A stretch of 61,970 nucleotides of DNA from positions 1 to 61,970 of the forward strand of contig NZ_JAUXUP010000012.1 of NCBI RefSeq assembly GCF_030680935.1. The letters run 5' to 3'. The position numbers and the translations under genes were made by a program. This DNA comes from Polaromonas sp. (GTDB taxonomy: Bacteria > Pseudomonadota > Gammaproteobacteria > Burkholderiales > Burkholderiaceae_C). Of this stretch, positions 9,308 through 19,313 are shown one piece after another (position 1 is the stretch's first letter; each line of letters starts with the position of its first letter). The notes under the pieces are model-generated. The model made no database searches. It saw only the letters and a program-made list of their open reading frames with translations, and was not told the origin of the DNA.

Positions 9308-10059
9308 GGCGCGCTGCCGGAATTCCAGAGTTCTTCCAAGTGCATCTTGTCGCGCAGCGTATCCATCGGTTGCCAGAAACCCCGGTGCATGAAAGGTGCC
9401 AACTGCCCCATCGCCGACAAGCCTTCGAGCGGCTCGCGCTCCCACACAGTCGTGTCGTCCTTGATGAAGTCGAACACCTTCGGCGACAAGACAAAATAAC
9501 CGCCATTGATCCATCCGCCTTCGCCAGCCGGCTTTTCCATAAAGCCCGTCACACGAAATTCTTCCATAGCCAGTGAACCGAAACGCCCCGGCGGCTGCAC
9601 TGCAGTAACAGTCGCAAGGACTTTCTGCTCTCGATGAAATCGGATGGATTCGGTGATATTGACATCCGCCACGCCATCGCCATAGGTAAAGCAAAAGTCC
9701 TCGCCATCCAGATAATCCTTGACTCGTTTGAGTCTGCCACCCGTCATGGTTTGCTCACCCGTGTCGATAAGAGTGACCTTCCAGGGTTCACCATATTTTT
9801 GATGCACATGCATCTGGTTACTGGCCATATCAAAAGTGACGTCCGAGCTATGCAGGAAATAGTTGGCAAAATACTCCTTGATAACGTACCCTTTATACCC
9901 ACAACAAATCACGAAATCATTCACCCCATGAGCCGAATAGATTTTCATGATGTGCCAGAGAATCGGTTTGCCACCAATTTCAACCATGGGTTTGGGACGA
10001 GAACCGGTTTCTTCCGAGATTCTCGTACCAAGCCCCCCCGCAAGAATTACAGCTTTCAT
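9289..10059 (-). CDS. rfbF: Glucose-1-phosphate cytidylyltransferase
   Basis: This 256-residue nucleotidyltransferase makes CDP-glucose from CTP and glucose-1-phosphate. It starts with [19 protein letters not shown], followed by [19 protein letters not shown] and [17 protein letters not shown], which are family-specific for RfbF. The length equals that of enteric RfbF. It is the first gene of the leftward operon, so the promoter should lie in the 322-bp region to its right. The product feeds rfbG immediately downstream. Confidence 0.93.
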   Translation of the reverse strand: MKAVILAGGLGTRISEETGSRPKPMVEIGGKPILWHIMKIYSAHGVNDFVICCGYKGYVIKEYFANYFLHSSDVTFDMASNQMHVHQKYGEPWKVTLIDTGEQTMTGGRLKRVKDYLDGEDFCFTYGDGVADVNITESIRFHREQKVLATVTAVQPPGRFGSLAMEEFRVTGFMEKPAGEGGWINGGYFVLSPKVFDFIKDDTTVWEREPLEGLSAMGQLAPFMHRGFWQPMDTLRDKMHLEELWNSGSAPWKAWK

Positions 10060-10381
10060 GATGGTTTTCCGACTATTCGAGTGTTAAACACCGTAAATCC
10101 GCGAGATGGCTCATCTTCTTCTCCAAAAAATTGCTCGATTTTGGGATTGTAGAAGACCTATTAACTTATTCTAAATCTGACAGTGAGCATCGAGCGCCGT
10201 GCCCGGGATGAACTTCGCATTTTTTCGATGCCCGCGGCTATGCATCCGGCCACTGGCCTGTAGGTTTTTTAATCCGCCAAACTTTTGTATCGTGACCAAG
10301 CCAAATCTCTCAGCGCCCATTGCAACAGTAAAAGTCATACGACCAGAGCCTTTCGCCATCTCTGACGGGCGTGTCCAATAA
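10060..10381. promoter_or_regulatory. Divergent intergenic region between rfbF and the sugar transferase gene
   Basis: This 322-bp stretch separates the leftward rfbF operon from the rightward sugar transferase gene, so it must hold promoters for both. The first 130 bp (about 10070-10190) are clearly richer in A and T than the flanking genes, as expected for a promoter. No convincing sigma-70 pair, operator or conserved ORF was found. Short open frames on both strands at 10171-10381 encode nothing I recognise. A degraded gene here cannot be excluded. Confidence 0.4.
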
Positions 10382-10954
10382 ATGAGGTTCTCTTTGAAAC
10401 GCATACTTGATTTGACGCTTGCCGCCTGTTCTGCAGTGGTGTTCTTGCCACTTCTTGTCATCGTTATGGTCCTGGTACGCTCAACCTCAAAGGGACCGGC
10501 CTTGTATTGGTCTGCCAGGGTGGGCAGACACAACCAGCTTTTCAGCATGCCCAAGTTTCGAAGCATGCACGTAGGAACTCCGGCGGTTGCCACGCATTTA
10601 CTGCCTGATCCTGCTGCCCATCTCACGCCCATAGGTTCGTTTCTGCGCAAAAGCAGCCTTGACGAGCTTCCTCAACTCTGGAACATTCTCGCTGGCGACA
10701 TGAGCTTCGTGGGACCCCGTCCGGCACTCTTCAACCAGACGGACCTGATCGAACTGCGGACGCGGCTTGGGGTTCACGAGCTGGTTCCGGGCCTGACCGG
10801 CTGGGCCCAGGTCAATGGCCGCGATGAATTGCCCATACCCGACAAAGTTGCCCTTGACGCAGAATATCTGCGAATGCAGTCGACTTGGTTTGACCTGAAG
10901 ATAATGTGGATGACGGCTCAGAAGGTTTTGCGGCGAGACGGCGTAACGCATTAA
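10382..10954 (+). CDS. Initiating sugar transferase (small phosphoglycosyltransferase, WcaJ/PglC superfamily)
   Basis: The 190-residue monotopic membrane enzyme should transfer a sugar-1-phosphate to undecaprenyl phosphate, the first step of repeat-unit assembly. It has an N-terminal hydrophobic re-entrant helix (residues about 10-32) preceded by KRILDL, then FRSM, the catalytic-type SSLDELPQLWNIL with the Asp-Glu pair, GDMSFVGPRP and GLTGWAQVNGRD. The size matches the minimal PglC-like class without the extra domains of WbaP. It lies 59 bp before the PglF-like dehydratase gene, a common pairing in which the dehydratase makes the first sugar of the unit. Confidence 0.88.
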   Translation: MRFSLKRILDLTLAACSAVVFLPLLVIVMVLVRSTSKGPALYWSARVGRHNQLFSMPKFRSMHVGTPAVATHLLPDPAAHLTPIGSFLRKSSLDELPQLWNILAGDMSFVGPRPALFNQTDLIELRTRLGVHELVPGLTGWAQVNGRDELPIPDKVALDAEYLRMQSTWFDLKIMWMTAQKVLRRDGVTH

Positions 10955-11013
10955 ATATCCGGCTCAGGCCCTGCACGACGCGCAAACCAGACTTGCTCCC
11001 TTATTGTTGACCC

Positions 11014-12978
11014 ATGCTGAAAAACACACTCCTCAAACAATCCCGACCTGTCAAGCAAGCCGTAGCGCTTCTGGCTGACGCGCTGATGGGTGTGCTGGCA
11101 GTATGGGCTGCTTTTTCGTTGCGGCTGGACGTTTTGCATTGGCCCGAAGGGGCCCAATGGTGGCCCTATCTCGTGGCGCCCCTGCTGGCAGCCCCGATCT
11201 TCATACGCAACGGCCTATACCGCGCAGTGTTCAGATACAGCGGTATCGCCGCCATACGGGCGCTCGGACTATCGGTTTTGCTTTACGCGGTACTTTTCTT
11301 CGGTGTGCTGCTCTTCATGAAGTGGTTTGAGGTACCCCGATCGATCGGGGTGCTCCAGCCCATTCTGCTGCTGCTTCTGGTAGGTGGAAGCCGCATCGCT
11401 GCCCGTCTGTGGCTGAACAGCCTGTCGCGTAGCCAGAGCAGAGGGCTGGCAGTGAGCCGGCTGATCATCTACGGGGCGGGCTCGGCCGGCATCCAGATGG
11501 CCAATGCCATTGCAGGCTCGCATGAATTCAGGCTGGTCGGTTTTGTCGATGACAGCCCCGCACTCAGAGGGTTGACCATCAACGGTGTACGTGTGCACGC
11601 CCCGTCTGAGCTTTCTGCAATGCTGGAGAAATATGGCGCTACTGACCTGCTTCTCGCGCTACCCTCTGCCAGCCGCGCACGCCGCAACGAGATACTTAAT
11701 GAATTGCAGCCCCTGCCGGTTCATGTGCGATCCATTCCTGGCCTGAGCGATCTGGCGCACGGCCGCATTGCGCTGGCAGACCTGATGGAGCTGGATGTTG
11801 AGGATCTGCTGGGGCGCGACCCTGTTGCACCGAATCGCGCGCTTCTGGCCCACAATCTCGCAGGAAAAGTGGTGCTCGTCACGGGCGCAGCCGGCAGCAT
11901 TGGCAGTGAACTGTGCCGCCAAATTCTCGCAGAAGGTCCTGGCAGGCTGATCCTCGTCGAGCACAGCGAATATGGCCTCTACACCATTCATCAGGAGCTC
12001 CAGCTTCTATTGGCGACGCTGGTTGAACGCGGGAATGTCGTAACCGACATCGTCCCCCTGCTTGCAAATGTTCAGGACCACACGCGCATGCTGCAGATTT
12101 GCCGGGCCTACCACCCCGACACCTTGTATCACGCAGCCGCTTACAAACATGTGCCGCTGGTAGAGCACAACCCGACGGAGGGCGTGGCCAACAACGTCCT
12201 CGGTACGCTGAGCACGGCGCGCGCCGCGATCGAGTCGGGTGTGAGTCATTTTGTGCTGGTTTCCACGGACAAGGCTGTCCGGCCCACCAATGTCATGGGC
12301 GCGAGCAAACGTCTGGCGGAGCTGGTTTTGCAGGCTTTGTCGGCCACGCCCGTGGTCAGCTTCATGACGCAGGAAGGAAGCGCCAGTCCACCGGTCAATA
12401 ACCTGACACGCTTCGCGATGGTGCGTTTTGGCAATGTCCTTGGTAGCAGCGGAAGCGTGGTGCCCCTGTTCCGGCGCCAGATTCGAGCCGGTGGCCCAAT
12501 TACCTTGACCCACCCCGACGTCACGAGATACTTCATGACGATCCCGGAAGCAGCGCAGCTTGTGCTGCAGGCGGGTGCCATGGCGGAAGGCGGCGAGGTC
12601 TTTGTGCTCGACATGGGCCAACCCGTAAGAATCATCGACCTAGCCTACCGAATGGTCAAATTGTCAGGGCTTGCGGTCAAGGACGAAAAATGTCCAGATG
12701 GGGACATTGCAATCGAGGTCTCCGGCCTGAGGCCGGGGGAAAAATTGTACGAAGAGCTCCTCATCGGAGACAACCCGGAACAAACCGTTCACCCCCGGAT
12801 ACTGAAAGCCCGGGAAGATTTCGTACCTTGGCGTGCGCTTCAGAATGATTTGCAGGCGCTTCAATTGGCAGTCGCCAACAACGACTCCTCAGCCCTGCGG
12901 GAAATTCTGCTCAATCGGGTCAGCGGCTTCAAGCCTGATGCGGAAAACGCTGATTTAATGATCAAGGCAGCAGCCTGA
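11014..12978 (+). CDS. Membrane-bound UDP-sugar 4,6-dehydratase (PglF/WbpM/CapD family)
   Basis: The 654-residue protein has four N-terminal membrane segments (about residues 15-135), a CoA-binding-like Rossmann domain (LIIYGAGSAGIQMA, about 150) and a C-terminal extended SDR domain (VVLVTGAAGSIGSELC, about 290). The active-site motif reads STDKAVRPTNVMGASKR: the usual Tyr is Met, as in WbpM/PglF, where an SMK triad is known. The family converts UDP-GlcNAc to its 4-keto-6-deoxy form, the start of QuiNAc, FucNAc or bacillosamine routes. No matching aminotransferase is in the window, so the final sugar is open. Confidence 0.88.
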   Translation: MLKNTLLKQSRPVKQAVALLADALMGVLAVWAAFSLRLDVLHWPEGAQWWPYLVAPLLAAPIFIRNGLYRAVFRYSGIAAIRALGLSVLLYAVLFFGVLLFMKWFEVPRSIGVLQPILLLLLVGGSRIAARLWLNSLSRSQSRGLAVSRLIIYGAGSAGIQMANAIAGSHEFRLVGFVDDSPALRGLTINGVRVHAPSELSAMLEKYGATDLLLALPSASRARRNEILNELQPLPVHVRSIPGLSDLAHGRIALADLMELDVEDLLGRDPVAPNRALLAHNLAGKVVLVTGAAGSIGSELCRQILAEGPGRLILVEHSEYGLYTIHQELQLLLATLVERGNVVTDIVPLLANVQDHTRMLQICRAYHPDTLYHAAAYKHVPLVEHNPTEGVANNVLGTLSTARAAIESGVSHFVLVSTDKAVRPTNVMGASKRLAELVLQALSATPVVSFMTQEGSASPPVNNLTRFAMVRFGNVLGSSGSVVPLFRRQIRAGGPITLTHPDVTRYFMTIPEAAQLVLQAGAMAEGGEVFVLDMGQPVRIIDLAYRMVKLSGLAVKDEKCPDGDIAIEVSGLRPGEKLYEELLIGDNPEQTVHPRILKAREDFVPWRALQNDLQALQLAVANNDSSALREILLNRVSGFKPDAENADLMIKAAA

Positions 12979-13001
12979 GCCCCCTCGGAACAACCAAGCA
13001 G

Positions 13002-13541
13002 CTAGAACTGGGCATCCTTGAAAGCCTGGGCGGCCGCATCTTTTGCCGACAGTACCGGTGACCCCTGCAACGGCCAGTCGATGGACAAGGTCGGGTCGTT
13101 CCAGGCGATTGAGCGTTCCAATGCGGGCGCATAGTAGTCCGTGGTCTTGTAAAGAAAATCAGCGCTATCACTGAGCACCAGAAAGCCGTGCGCAAGCCCT
13201 GGGGGCACCCACAGTTGCCGGTGATCGTGCTCGTTGAGTTCCAGGCCAAACCAGCTGCCGAAAGTCGGCGAGGCTGGACGAATATCCACAGCAACGTCAT
13301 ACGCGGCGCCTCGCACAACGCGAACAAGTTTGCCCTGCGGTTGACCGAGCTGGTAGTGAAGGCCTCGCAGTACCCCCTTGGCCGAGCGACTGTGATTGTC
13401 CTGCACAAAACTCAAATTGGTGCCTGTGGCAGCATTAAACGCGGCCTGGTTGAAACTTTCAAAAAAGAAACCGCGCGAGTCACCAAACAATTTGGGTTCA
13501 ACGATCAGAACGTCAGCAATGGGCGTGGGCATGACCTTCAT
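13002..13541 (-). CDS. rfbC: dTDP-4-dehydrorhamnose 3,5-epimerase
   Basis: This 179-residue cupin performs the third step of dTDP-L-rhamnose synthesis. It shows all RmlC marks: [18 protein letters not shown] with the catalytic histidine, [18 protein letters not shown] and the loop [11 protein letters not shown] at 13541 overlaps the rmlA stop by 4 bp (ATGA); longer in-frame starts lie inside rmlA. It is the last gene of rmlBDAC and converges with the dehydratase gene from the left, with only 23 bp between the two stops and no clear terminator. Confidence 0.95.
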   Translation of the reverse strand: MKVMPTPIADVLIVEPKLFGDSRGFFFESFNQAAFNAATGTNLSFVQDNHSRSAKGVLRGLHYQLGQPQGKLVRVVRGAAYDVAVDIRPASPTFGSWFGLELNEHDHRQLWVPPGLAHGFLVLSDSADFLYKTTDYYAPALERSIAWNDPTLSIDWPLQGSPVLSAKDAAAQAFKDAQF

Positions 13542-14425
13542 GGCTGTCCCCGCTCTACCAGAAGTCGCAGCAGATACTGCCCGTAACCGCTTTTTGCAAG
13601 GGGCTGGGCCAGCTTTTCCAGCTCTCCATCGCTGATAAAACCGTTGCGCCATGCAATTTCCTCAGGGCAGGCAATTTTGAGGCCCTGGCGATGTTCCAGC
13701 GTGGCAATGAACTGTCCCGCATCCAGCAGGCTGTCATGGGTCCCCGTGTCCAGCCATGCATAACCTCGCTGCATGATTTGCACCGCAAGCTGGTTACGCT
13801 CAAGATAAACCTGATTCACAGCGGTAATCTCGAGCTCACCGCGTGCGCTTGGCCGTATGGATTTCGCGATATCCACTACTTGCGCGTCATAAAAATAGAG
13901 GCCGGTAACCGCATAGTTACTCTTGGGCGCCACCGGCTTCTCTTCAATGCTGCTGGCTTTGCCTGAACCGTCAAAAGCCACAACGCCGTACCTTTCAGGG
14001 TCGTGAACATGGTAGGCAAACACCGTCGCACCTACGCCTTGCACATCCGCCTCCATCAGCAACTTGTGCAGGTCATGCCCATAAAAAATGTTGTCTCCCA
14101 GCACCAGGGCGCTGGGTGCACCTGCAAGAAACTGCTCGCCAATGATGAAGGCCTGCGCCAGCCCGTCCGGGCTGGGTTGCACCGCGTACTGCAGCTTCAT
14201 GCCCCATTGCGATCCGTCGCCCAGAAGCTGCTCAAAACGAGGCGTATCCTGCGGGGTGCTGATGATCAGCACCTCGCGGATGCCCGCGATCATCAGTGTG
14301 CTCAATGGGTAATACACCATGGGTTTGTCGTACACCGGCAGCAATTGCTTGCTGATGGCCAGCGTAGCCGGGTGCAGGCGGGTGCCTGATCCACCGGCGA
14401 GGATGATGCCTTTGCGTTGGGTCAT
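13538..14425 (-). CDS. rfbA: Glucose-1-phosphate thymidylyltransferase
   Basis: The 295-residue enzyme makes dTDP-glucose from dTTP and glucose-1-phosphate. The start [21 protein letters not shown] is the nucleotidyltransferase signature, followed by [19 protein letters not shown] and later [19 protein letters not shown], all typical of RmlA. The length is standard. It is the third gene of rmlBDAC, 9 bp after rmlD and overlapping rmlC by 4 bp. End-product inhibition by dTDP-rhamnose is known for the family. Confidence 0.95.
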   Translation of the reverse strand: MTQRKGIILAGGSGTRLHPATLAISKQLLPVYDKPMVYYPLSTLMIAGIREVLIISTPQDTPRFEQLLGDGSQWGMKLQYAVQPSPDGLAQAFIIGEQFLAGAPSALVLGDNIFYGHDLHKLLMEADVQGVGATVFAYHVHDPERYGVVAFDGSGKASSIEEKPVAPKSNYAVTGLYFYDAQVVDIAKSIRPSARGELEITAVNQVYLERNQLAVQIMQRGYAWLDTGTHDSLLDAGQFIATLEHRQGLKIACPEEIAWRNGFISDGELEKLAQPLAKSGYGQYLLRLLVERGQP

Positions 14426-14434
14426 GGGTAGGGG

Positions 14435-15331
14435 TCAGGTGATTTCTGTGAGCATCCGTGCCACGCCCTGCTGCCATTCAGGAAGGGTCAAGCCAAAGTG
14501 CGTGCGAAGTTTAGCGGTATTCAAGCGCGAGTTCCGCGGCCGCACAGCGGGGGTGGGGAAAGCCGTTGTCGGCACCGGATCAACAGCGGACGACGTTGCC
14601 TTGAGAGCAACACCCGCCTCTGAGGCGCAATCCAGCACGAAACGGGCGTAAGCGTGCCAGGACGTTTGACCAGCGGCCGCAAGATGGTAAGTACCGCCCA
14701 GATTGCCCGAACTGCTGACAGCAAGGGCACGCACCATGTGGGCGGTCACATCTGCAAGCAGATCAGCACCGGTAGGTGCACCGAACTGGTCATCCACAAC
14801 TGCCAGGCGGTCACGCTCCCGCGCCAGGCGCAGCATGGTCTTCGCAAAATTGCCGCCTCGCGCGGCATAGACCCAGCTGGTGCGTAGTACCAAATGCTTC
14901 TGGCATGCAGCGACGATGCGCCGTTCGCCTTCGAGCTTGGTCCGACCGTAAACACCGAGCGGGCCGGTCGGGTCATCCTCTTTCCAGGGTATGTCTCCGC
15001 TACCATCGAAAACATAGTCAGTTGAATAGTGCACCAACCATGCTCCAACGACAGTCGCCGCTTCTGCCAGGGCTCCAGCAGCTTCTGTGTTTACAACATG
15101 CGCGGTCTCCACATCCCCTTCAGCTTTGTCCACTGCGGTGTATGCAGCCGCATTGACGATGACCCCCGGCTGAACGCGCCGGACCGTGTCGCCAATCCCG
15201 CGCAGATCAGCCAGGTCCCCACACAACTCCGGGCTGTGCCGATCCAGTGCGATGACCTGACCAAGCGGCGCCAGGCTACGCTGCAACTCCCAGCCAACCT
15301 GGCCGTTCTTGCCGAAAAGCAGGATTTTCAT
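14435..15331 (-). CDS. rfbD: dTDP-4-dehydrorhamnose reductase
   Basis: The 298-residue SDR reduces dTDP-4-keto-L-rhamnose to dTDP-L-rhamnose. It begins with [17 protein letters not shown], the RmlD nucleotide-binding motif. It has [21 protein letters not shown] and YGRTKLEGE (YxxxK). ATG at 15331 overlaps the rmlB stop by 4 bp, the best-supported start. It lies second in the leftward rmlBDAC operon, an order often seen in beta-proteobacteria. Confidence 0.94.
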   Translation of the reverse strand: MKILLFGKNGQVGWELQRSLAPLGQVIALDRHSPELCGDLADLRGIGDTVRRVQPGVIVNAAAYTAVDKAEGDVETAHVVNTEAAGALAEAATVVGAWLVHYSTDYVFDGSGDIPWKEDDPTGPLGVYGRTKLEGERRIVAACQKHLVLRTSWVYAARGGNFAKTMLRLARERDRLAVVDDQFGAPTGADLLADVTAHMVRALAVSSSGNLGGTYHLAAAGQTSWHAYARFVLDCASEAGVALKATSSAVDPVPTTAFPTPAVRPRNSRLNTAKLRTHFGLTLPEWQQGVARMLTEIT

Positions 15332-16398
15332 GAAGCAGCGGCGCCCGCATAGTGCGTGTCCACCCAGTCCTTGTAAGCACCACTTTGTACGTGTTGGACC
15401 CACTGCGGGTTGGCCAGATACCAGACGACGGTCTTGCGTATGCCAGTTTCGAAAGTTTCCGCGGGTTTCCAGCCGAGTTCGTGCTGGATTTTCCTGGCAT
15501 CAATGGCGTAACGCCGGTCATGACCGGGGCGGTCTTTGATGTAGGTGATCTGCTCACGATAACGTTTACCATCCGGACGCGGCTGTAGCTCGTCGAGCAG
15601 GTCGCAGACAATATTCACGATATCTATGTTCGGTTTTTCGTTCCAGCCGCCCACGTTGTAAACCTCTCCCGCCTTTCCGGCTTCAAGCACTCGGCGGATC
15701 GCGCTGCAATGGTCCCTGACGTAAAGCCAGTCACGCACCTGCATGCCGTCGCCATAAACCGGCAGGGGTTTGCCGGCCAGGGCGTTGACGATCATCAGGG
15801 GAATCAGTTTTTCCGGGAAGTGAAAGGGGCCATAGTTGTTGCTGCAGTTGGTCGTGAGTACCGGCAAACCGTAGGTGTGGTGATAGGCGCGCACCAGATG
15901 GTCACTGGCAGCTTTGCTGGCCGAATAGGGACTGTTGGGCTGGTAGGAATGGGCCTCCGTGAAAGCTGGGGCCGCTGGCGCGAGCGATCCATACACTTCG
16001 TCGGTAGAGACATGCAGAAAACGAAATTCGTCCTTGGCTATGCCGGTCAGGCCCCCCCAGTACGCTCTCACCGCTTCAAGCAGGCGAAAGGTGCCCACAA
16101 TATTGGTCTGGATGAAATCTTCCGGACTGGATATGGATCTATCCACGTGGGATTCGGCGGCAAAATTAATGACTGCGCGCGGTTGATATTGGCCCAGCAG
16201 CCTGGCGACAAGCGACCCGTCACCAATATCGCCTTTGACAAAAACATGCCGGGAGTCGTCCCGCAGTGCAGCAAGCGACTCCATGTTGCCTGCGTAGGTC
16301 AGTTTGTCCAGATTGACAAGCGGCTCGTTCGGCCCAGCCAACCAGTCAAGCACAAAATTGGCGCCGATAAAACCCGCGCCGCCGGTAACCAAAATCAT
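15328..16398 (-). CDS. rfbB: dTDP-glucose 4,6-dehydratase
   Basis: The 356-residue extended SDR oxidises dTDP-glucose to dTDP-4-keto-6-deoxyglucose. Motifs seen are [15 protein letters not shown], the [10 protein letters not shown] loop, STDEVYGSL, the catalytic [12 protein letters not shown] and [17 protein letters not shown]. These are diagnostic of RmlB. It is the first gene of the leftward rmlBDAC operon; the 111-bp gap to the stop of the next upstream gene on the same strand (16510) should contain the promoter. Confidence 0.95.
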   Translation of the reverse strand: MILVTGGAGFIGANFVLDWLAGPNEPLVNLDKLTYAGNMESLAALRDDSRHVFVKGDIGDGSLVARLLGQYQPRAVINFAAESHVDRSISSPEDFIQTNIVGTFRLLEAVRAYWGGLTGIAKDEFRFLHVSTDEVYGSLAPAAPAFTEAHSYQPNSPYSASKAASDHLVRAYHHTYGLPVLTTNCSNNYGPFHFPEKLIPLMIVNALAGKPLPVYGDGMQVRDWLYVRDHCSAIRRVLEAGKAGEVYNVGGWNEKPNIDIVNIVCDLLDELQPRPDGKRYREQITYIKDRPGHDRRYAIDARKIQHELGWKPAETFETGIRKTVVWYLANPQWVQHVQSGAYKDWVDTHYAGAAAS

Positions 16399-16509
16399 GG
16401 GTCTGTCCTATGTCCTGCTTGTACGGACGCCCCCTGACGCCCGTTTGCATTATGCCTTTTGGGACACCTGCGACGCAGCGCGGCGGTCACCACGAACAGA
16501 CCCACTCAA

Positions 16510-18522
16510 TCAGAAATGGATACCGCGCATCATCTCTGCCATGGCCGTTGCCTCTGCGGACAGACCTGGTTTGGCGCTTTTTTCACCTTTGACACCTTTG
16601 GCCGCCGAGCTGTCGGGGAACATTCTGAACGTGGTGTTCATCATGATCTGCGTGACGCGCGGCGCAAGGGCGTGTAACAGGGCGACCGTGGTGCCCAGGC
16701 GGGTCGCCACACGTGTTGGCTTGTTGATGCACGACTGCACCACCATGTCGGCCGCCACATCGGGATCCAGCAGGGGCATGTTCTCGTAAATCTTGGTTGG
16801 TGCCGTCATCGGTGTACGTACCAAGGGCATATTGACGGTGGTGAAAGTGATGCCCTGGTCCTGAAACTCGCTGGCAGCGCAGGCTGTCCATGCGTCCAAT
16901 GCAGCTTTGGACGCCACGTAGGCTGAAAAGCGTGGCGCATTGACCAACACACTGATAGAACTGAGATTCACCACATGGCCTTTGCGCTTTGCCACCATGC
17001 CGGGCAGCAGCCCCATGGTGACACGCAGTGAACCGAAATAATTCAGCTGCATGGTGCGCTCATAGTCATGAAAGCGGTCGTAGCTGGCTTCAATGGCACG
17101 GCGGATCGACCGGCCCGCGTTGTTGATCAAAAAGTCCACGCCGCCATGAACTTCTTCCAGCGTCTTGACAAATTCCGAGCAACTGACGGCATCTGCAATG
17201 TCAACCGAATAAGTGAAGACTTTGGCATCTACACCCGAAGACCTGGCAAAGGCCGTGATCTCTTTTTTAGCCTCAGCCAACTTGTCTTCACCCCGGCCGC
17301 AAATAATGGTGATGGCGCCCGCCTCGGCAAACTTGCAGGATGCAGACAGGCCAATCCCCGATGAACCGCCAGTAACCAGCACCACTTTGCCGCTCACCGT
17401 GCCTTTCAATGACCGGTCAATGTGCAGCGCCGGATCCAGGTGGCGCTCCCAGTAGTCCCACAAGCGCCAGGCGTAGTCACGCAAATTTGGGCATGAGATG
17501 TTTGACCCCTGGAGGGCAGCCGTCATGTCGCGGCTGTCGAAGCGCGTCGGGTAGTTGATAAAGGTCATCATGTCCTCGGGCACACCCAAGTCCTTCATGA
17601 CAGCAGAACGAATACGGCGTATTGGCGCCAGTGCCATCAAGCCCTTTTTGACGCTTTTCGGGATGAAGCCCAGCAACGCCGCGTTGATGAACAGATTCAT
17701 CTTGGGCGCGTGCGCGGCCTTGCTGAAAATGTCCAGCACATCGCCCACGCGGTAGCCCACAGGGTCAACCAAATGGAAACACTTTTTGGTCGCGTTGGCT
17801 TGGTGGCTGATGTGGTCGAGTGCATCCACCACAAAATCAACGGGCACGATGTTGACGCGGCCACCCTCCAAACCCACCGAAGGCATCCACGGCGGCAGCA
17901 ACTGGCGCATGCGCTGGATCAGCTTGAAAAAATAGTAGGGCCCGTCTATCTTGTCCATCTCGCCGGTGGTGCTGTCGCCCACCACCATGGCAGGTCTGAA
18001 CACGGTCCACGGCACCTTGCATTCCTTGCGAACGATTTTTTCGCTCTCGTGCTTGGTCATGAAGTAGGGGTGTTCGTAGTTCTCGGCCTCCTCGAACATG
18101 TCCTCGCGGAACACGCCCTCGTACAGGCCCGCGGCGGCAATCGAACTCACATGGTGGAAGTGCCCCGCGTCGATTGCTTTCGCAAACTCAACGGTATGGC
18201 GGGTGCCGTCCACATTGACGGCAATCTGGCTTTCCTCGTCGGCACCCAGGTCATACACCGCCGCGAGGTGGTAAAAATGATCGATCTGTCCCTTGAGCTT
18301 CTTGACGTCGTCGGCTGATACACCGAGTTTTTTGGCTGTCAGGTCGCCATGCACCGGAATAACGCGGGCGGCACTGACGCCCCAATAAGCTCGCAGCGCC
18401 TCCACCTTGCCGGCGCTCTCCTTGCGGATCAGAAAATAAACCGTGCTGCCTTTTCGCTCCAGAAGCTTTTTGACCAGACGTTTACCGATGAAGCCCGTGG
18501 CTCCGGTGACGAAATACTGCAT
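16510..18522 (-). CDS. Two-domain fatty acyl-CoA reductase (alcohol-forming type, Maqu_2507-like)
   Basis: The 669-residue protein has two reductase domains. Residues about 1-360 form an extended SDR of the fatty acyl reductase type (TGATGFIGKRLV at 6-17, HHVSSIAA at 123-130, Y153/K157 in YFMTK). Residues about 375-650 form a classical SDR (VTGGSSGIGLS at 383-393, NNAG at 467-470, Y535/K539). This order matches Marinobacter FAR, known to reduce acyl-CoA through the aldehyde to fatty alcohol. ATG at 18522 starts right at the first strand. It is divergent from the phasin gene, and a wax ester synthase lies at 40-41.6 kb, so a role in wax ester storage is likely. Exact chain length and products are inference. 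Confidence 0.8.
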   Translation of the reverse strand: MQYFVTGATGFIGKRLVKKLLERKGSTVYFLIRKESAGKVEALRAYWGVSAARVIPVHGDLTAKKLGVSADDVKKLKGQIDHFYHLAAVYDLGADEESQIAVNVDGTRHTVEFAKAIDAGHFHHVSSIAAAGLYEGVFREDMFEEAENYEHPYFMTKHESEKIVRKECKVPWTVFRPAMVVGDSTTGEMDKIDGPYYFFKLIQRMRQLLPPWMPSVGLEGGRVNIVPVDFVVDALDHISHQANATKKCFHLVDPVGYRVGDVLDIFSKAAHAPKMNLFINAALLGFIPKSVKKGLMALAPIRRIRSAVMKDLGVPEDMMTFINYPTRFDSRDMTAALQGSNISCPNLRDYAWRLWDYWERHLDPALHIDRSLKGTVSGKVVLVTGGSSGIGLSASCKFAEAGAITIICGRGEDKLAEAKKEITAFARSSGVDAKVFTYSVDIADAVSCSEFVKTLEEVHGGVDFLINNAGRSIRRAIEASYDRFHDYERTMQLNYFGSLRVTMGLLPGMVAKRKGHVVNLSSISVLVNAPRFSAYVASKAALDAWTACAASEFQDQGITFTTVNMPLVRTPMTAPTKIYENMPLLDPDVAADMVVQSCINKPTRVATRLGTTVALLHALAPRVTQIMMNTTFRMFPDSSAAKGVKGEKSAKPGLSAEATAMAEMMRGIHF

Positions 18523-18750
18523 TGTGTTCTCCACTTGACGACTCTGGATTCTTGCCGATCCGGTGCAGCACACTGGTCAGCAGAAACCCGCGCTCTGATC
18601 GTTCAACGCGCAGCGTGCAGGAGCAACATTCGTCGCTTCTAGAAGCAAATACCTAAACCTGTACGCGTTCAAGGCTTACATTCCACTCATGCGCGTCACA
18701 CATCAACACGGCGTAAACCAACAAACCCCACATCATCGACAGGAGCCCCC

Positions 18751-19251
18751 ATGGTCAAGAAACTGCAAAAAATGAGCGCCGACAAAAAATCTGCACCCCA
18801 CCTTTCCGGCGCGGTCAAAGAGTCAGCGCAGCAGATCTGGCTGGCTGGTCTGGGCGCTTTTTCCAAAGCGCAGGAAGAAGGCGGCAAAGTGTTTGAGACC
18901 CTGGTCAAGGAAGGCCTGTCCATTCAACGCAAAACGCAAGCCGTTGCCGAGGAAAAAATTTCGACGGCCACCAACAAGATGGCCAGCATGGCCACAGACA
19001 TCAGTTCCAAAGCCGGCCACCAGTGGGACAAGCTGGAAAGCATTTTTGAAGAGCGCGTTGCCAAAGCCCTGAACAAGCTGGGCGTGCCATCCGCCAAGGA
19101 TGTCGAAGCCCTGATCGCGCGCATCGACGAGCTGAACAAAAACGTGCAGCAGATGGCCGCAAAGCCCGCCACTGCGCCGCGTGCGGCCGCAAAAAAAGCG
19201 CCTGTACGCAAGCCGGCGGCCAAGCGCGCACCGGCACGCAAATCCACCTGA
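18751..19251 (+). CDS. Phasin (PHA granule-associated protein, PhaF/PhaI-like)
   Basis: The 166-residue protein fits the polyhydroxyalkanoate granule-associated family: an amphipathic helical body (IWLAGLGAFSKAQEEGGKVF, about residues 29-48, then long coiled helices) and a C-terminal tail of Ala-Lys-Pro repeats (AAKKAPVRKPAAKRAPARK), which is histone H1-like as in PhaF and may bind DNA. The start ATG has AGGAG 8 nt upstream. A strong terminator follows at 19271. It probably coats PHA or wax ester inclusions and may link them to the nucleoid. It is divergent from the acyl-CoA reductase gene with 228 bp between them. Confidence 0.85.
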   Translation: MVKKLQKMSADKKSAPHLSGAVKESAQQIWLAGLGAFSKAQEEGGKVFETLVKEGLSIQRKTQAVAEEKISTATNKMASMATDISSKAGHQWDKLESIFEERVAKALNKLGVPSAKDVEALIARIDELNKNVQQMAAKPATAPRAAAKKAPVRKPAAKRAPARKST

Positions 19252-19270
19252 GATCTGGCGGCACCAGCCA

Positions 19271-19296
19271 AAGGGACGTTTTAACGTCCCTTTTTT
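19271..19296 (+). terminator. Rho-independent terminator of the phasin gene
   Basis: An inverted repeat GGGACGT/ACGTCCC with a short TTA-rich loop is followed by six T residues, 20 bp after the phasin stop. This is a standard intrinsic terminator. It separates the phasin transcript from the patatin gene, which therefore needs its own promoter in the next 75 bp. Confidence 0.88.
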
Positions 19297-19313
19297 ACGC
19301 CCACTTCCCGGTC

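Noticed and set aside
10171..10650. Open frame of 159 codons on the minus strand between rfbF and the sugar transferase
   Set aside because: More than half of it is antisense to the well-supported sugar transferase gene; the remaining part has no recognisable motif or ribosome site.
13002..13652. Longer start (13652) for rfbC
   Set aside because: The extra 37 residues overlap rmlA in another frame and are absent from the family; ATG at 13541 begins exactly at the conserved N-terminus.
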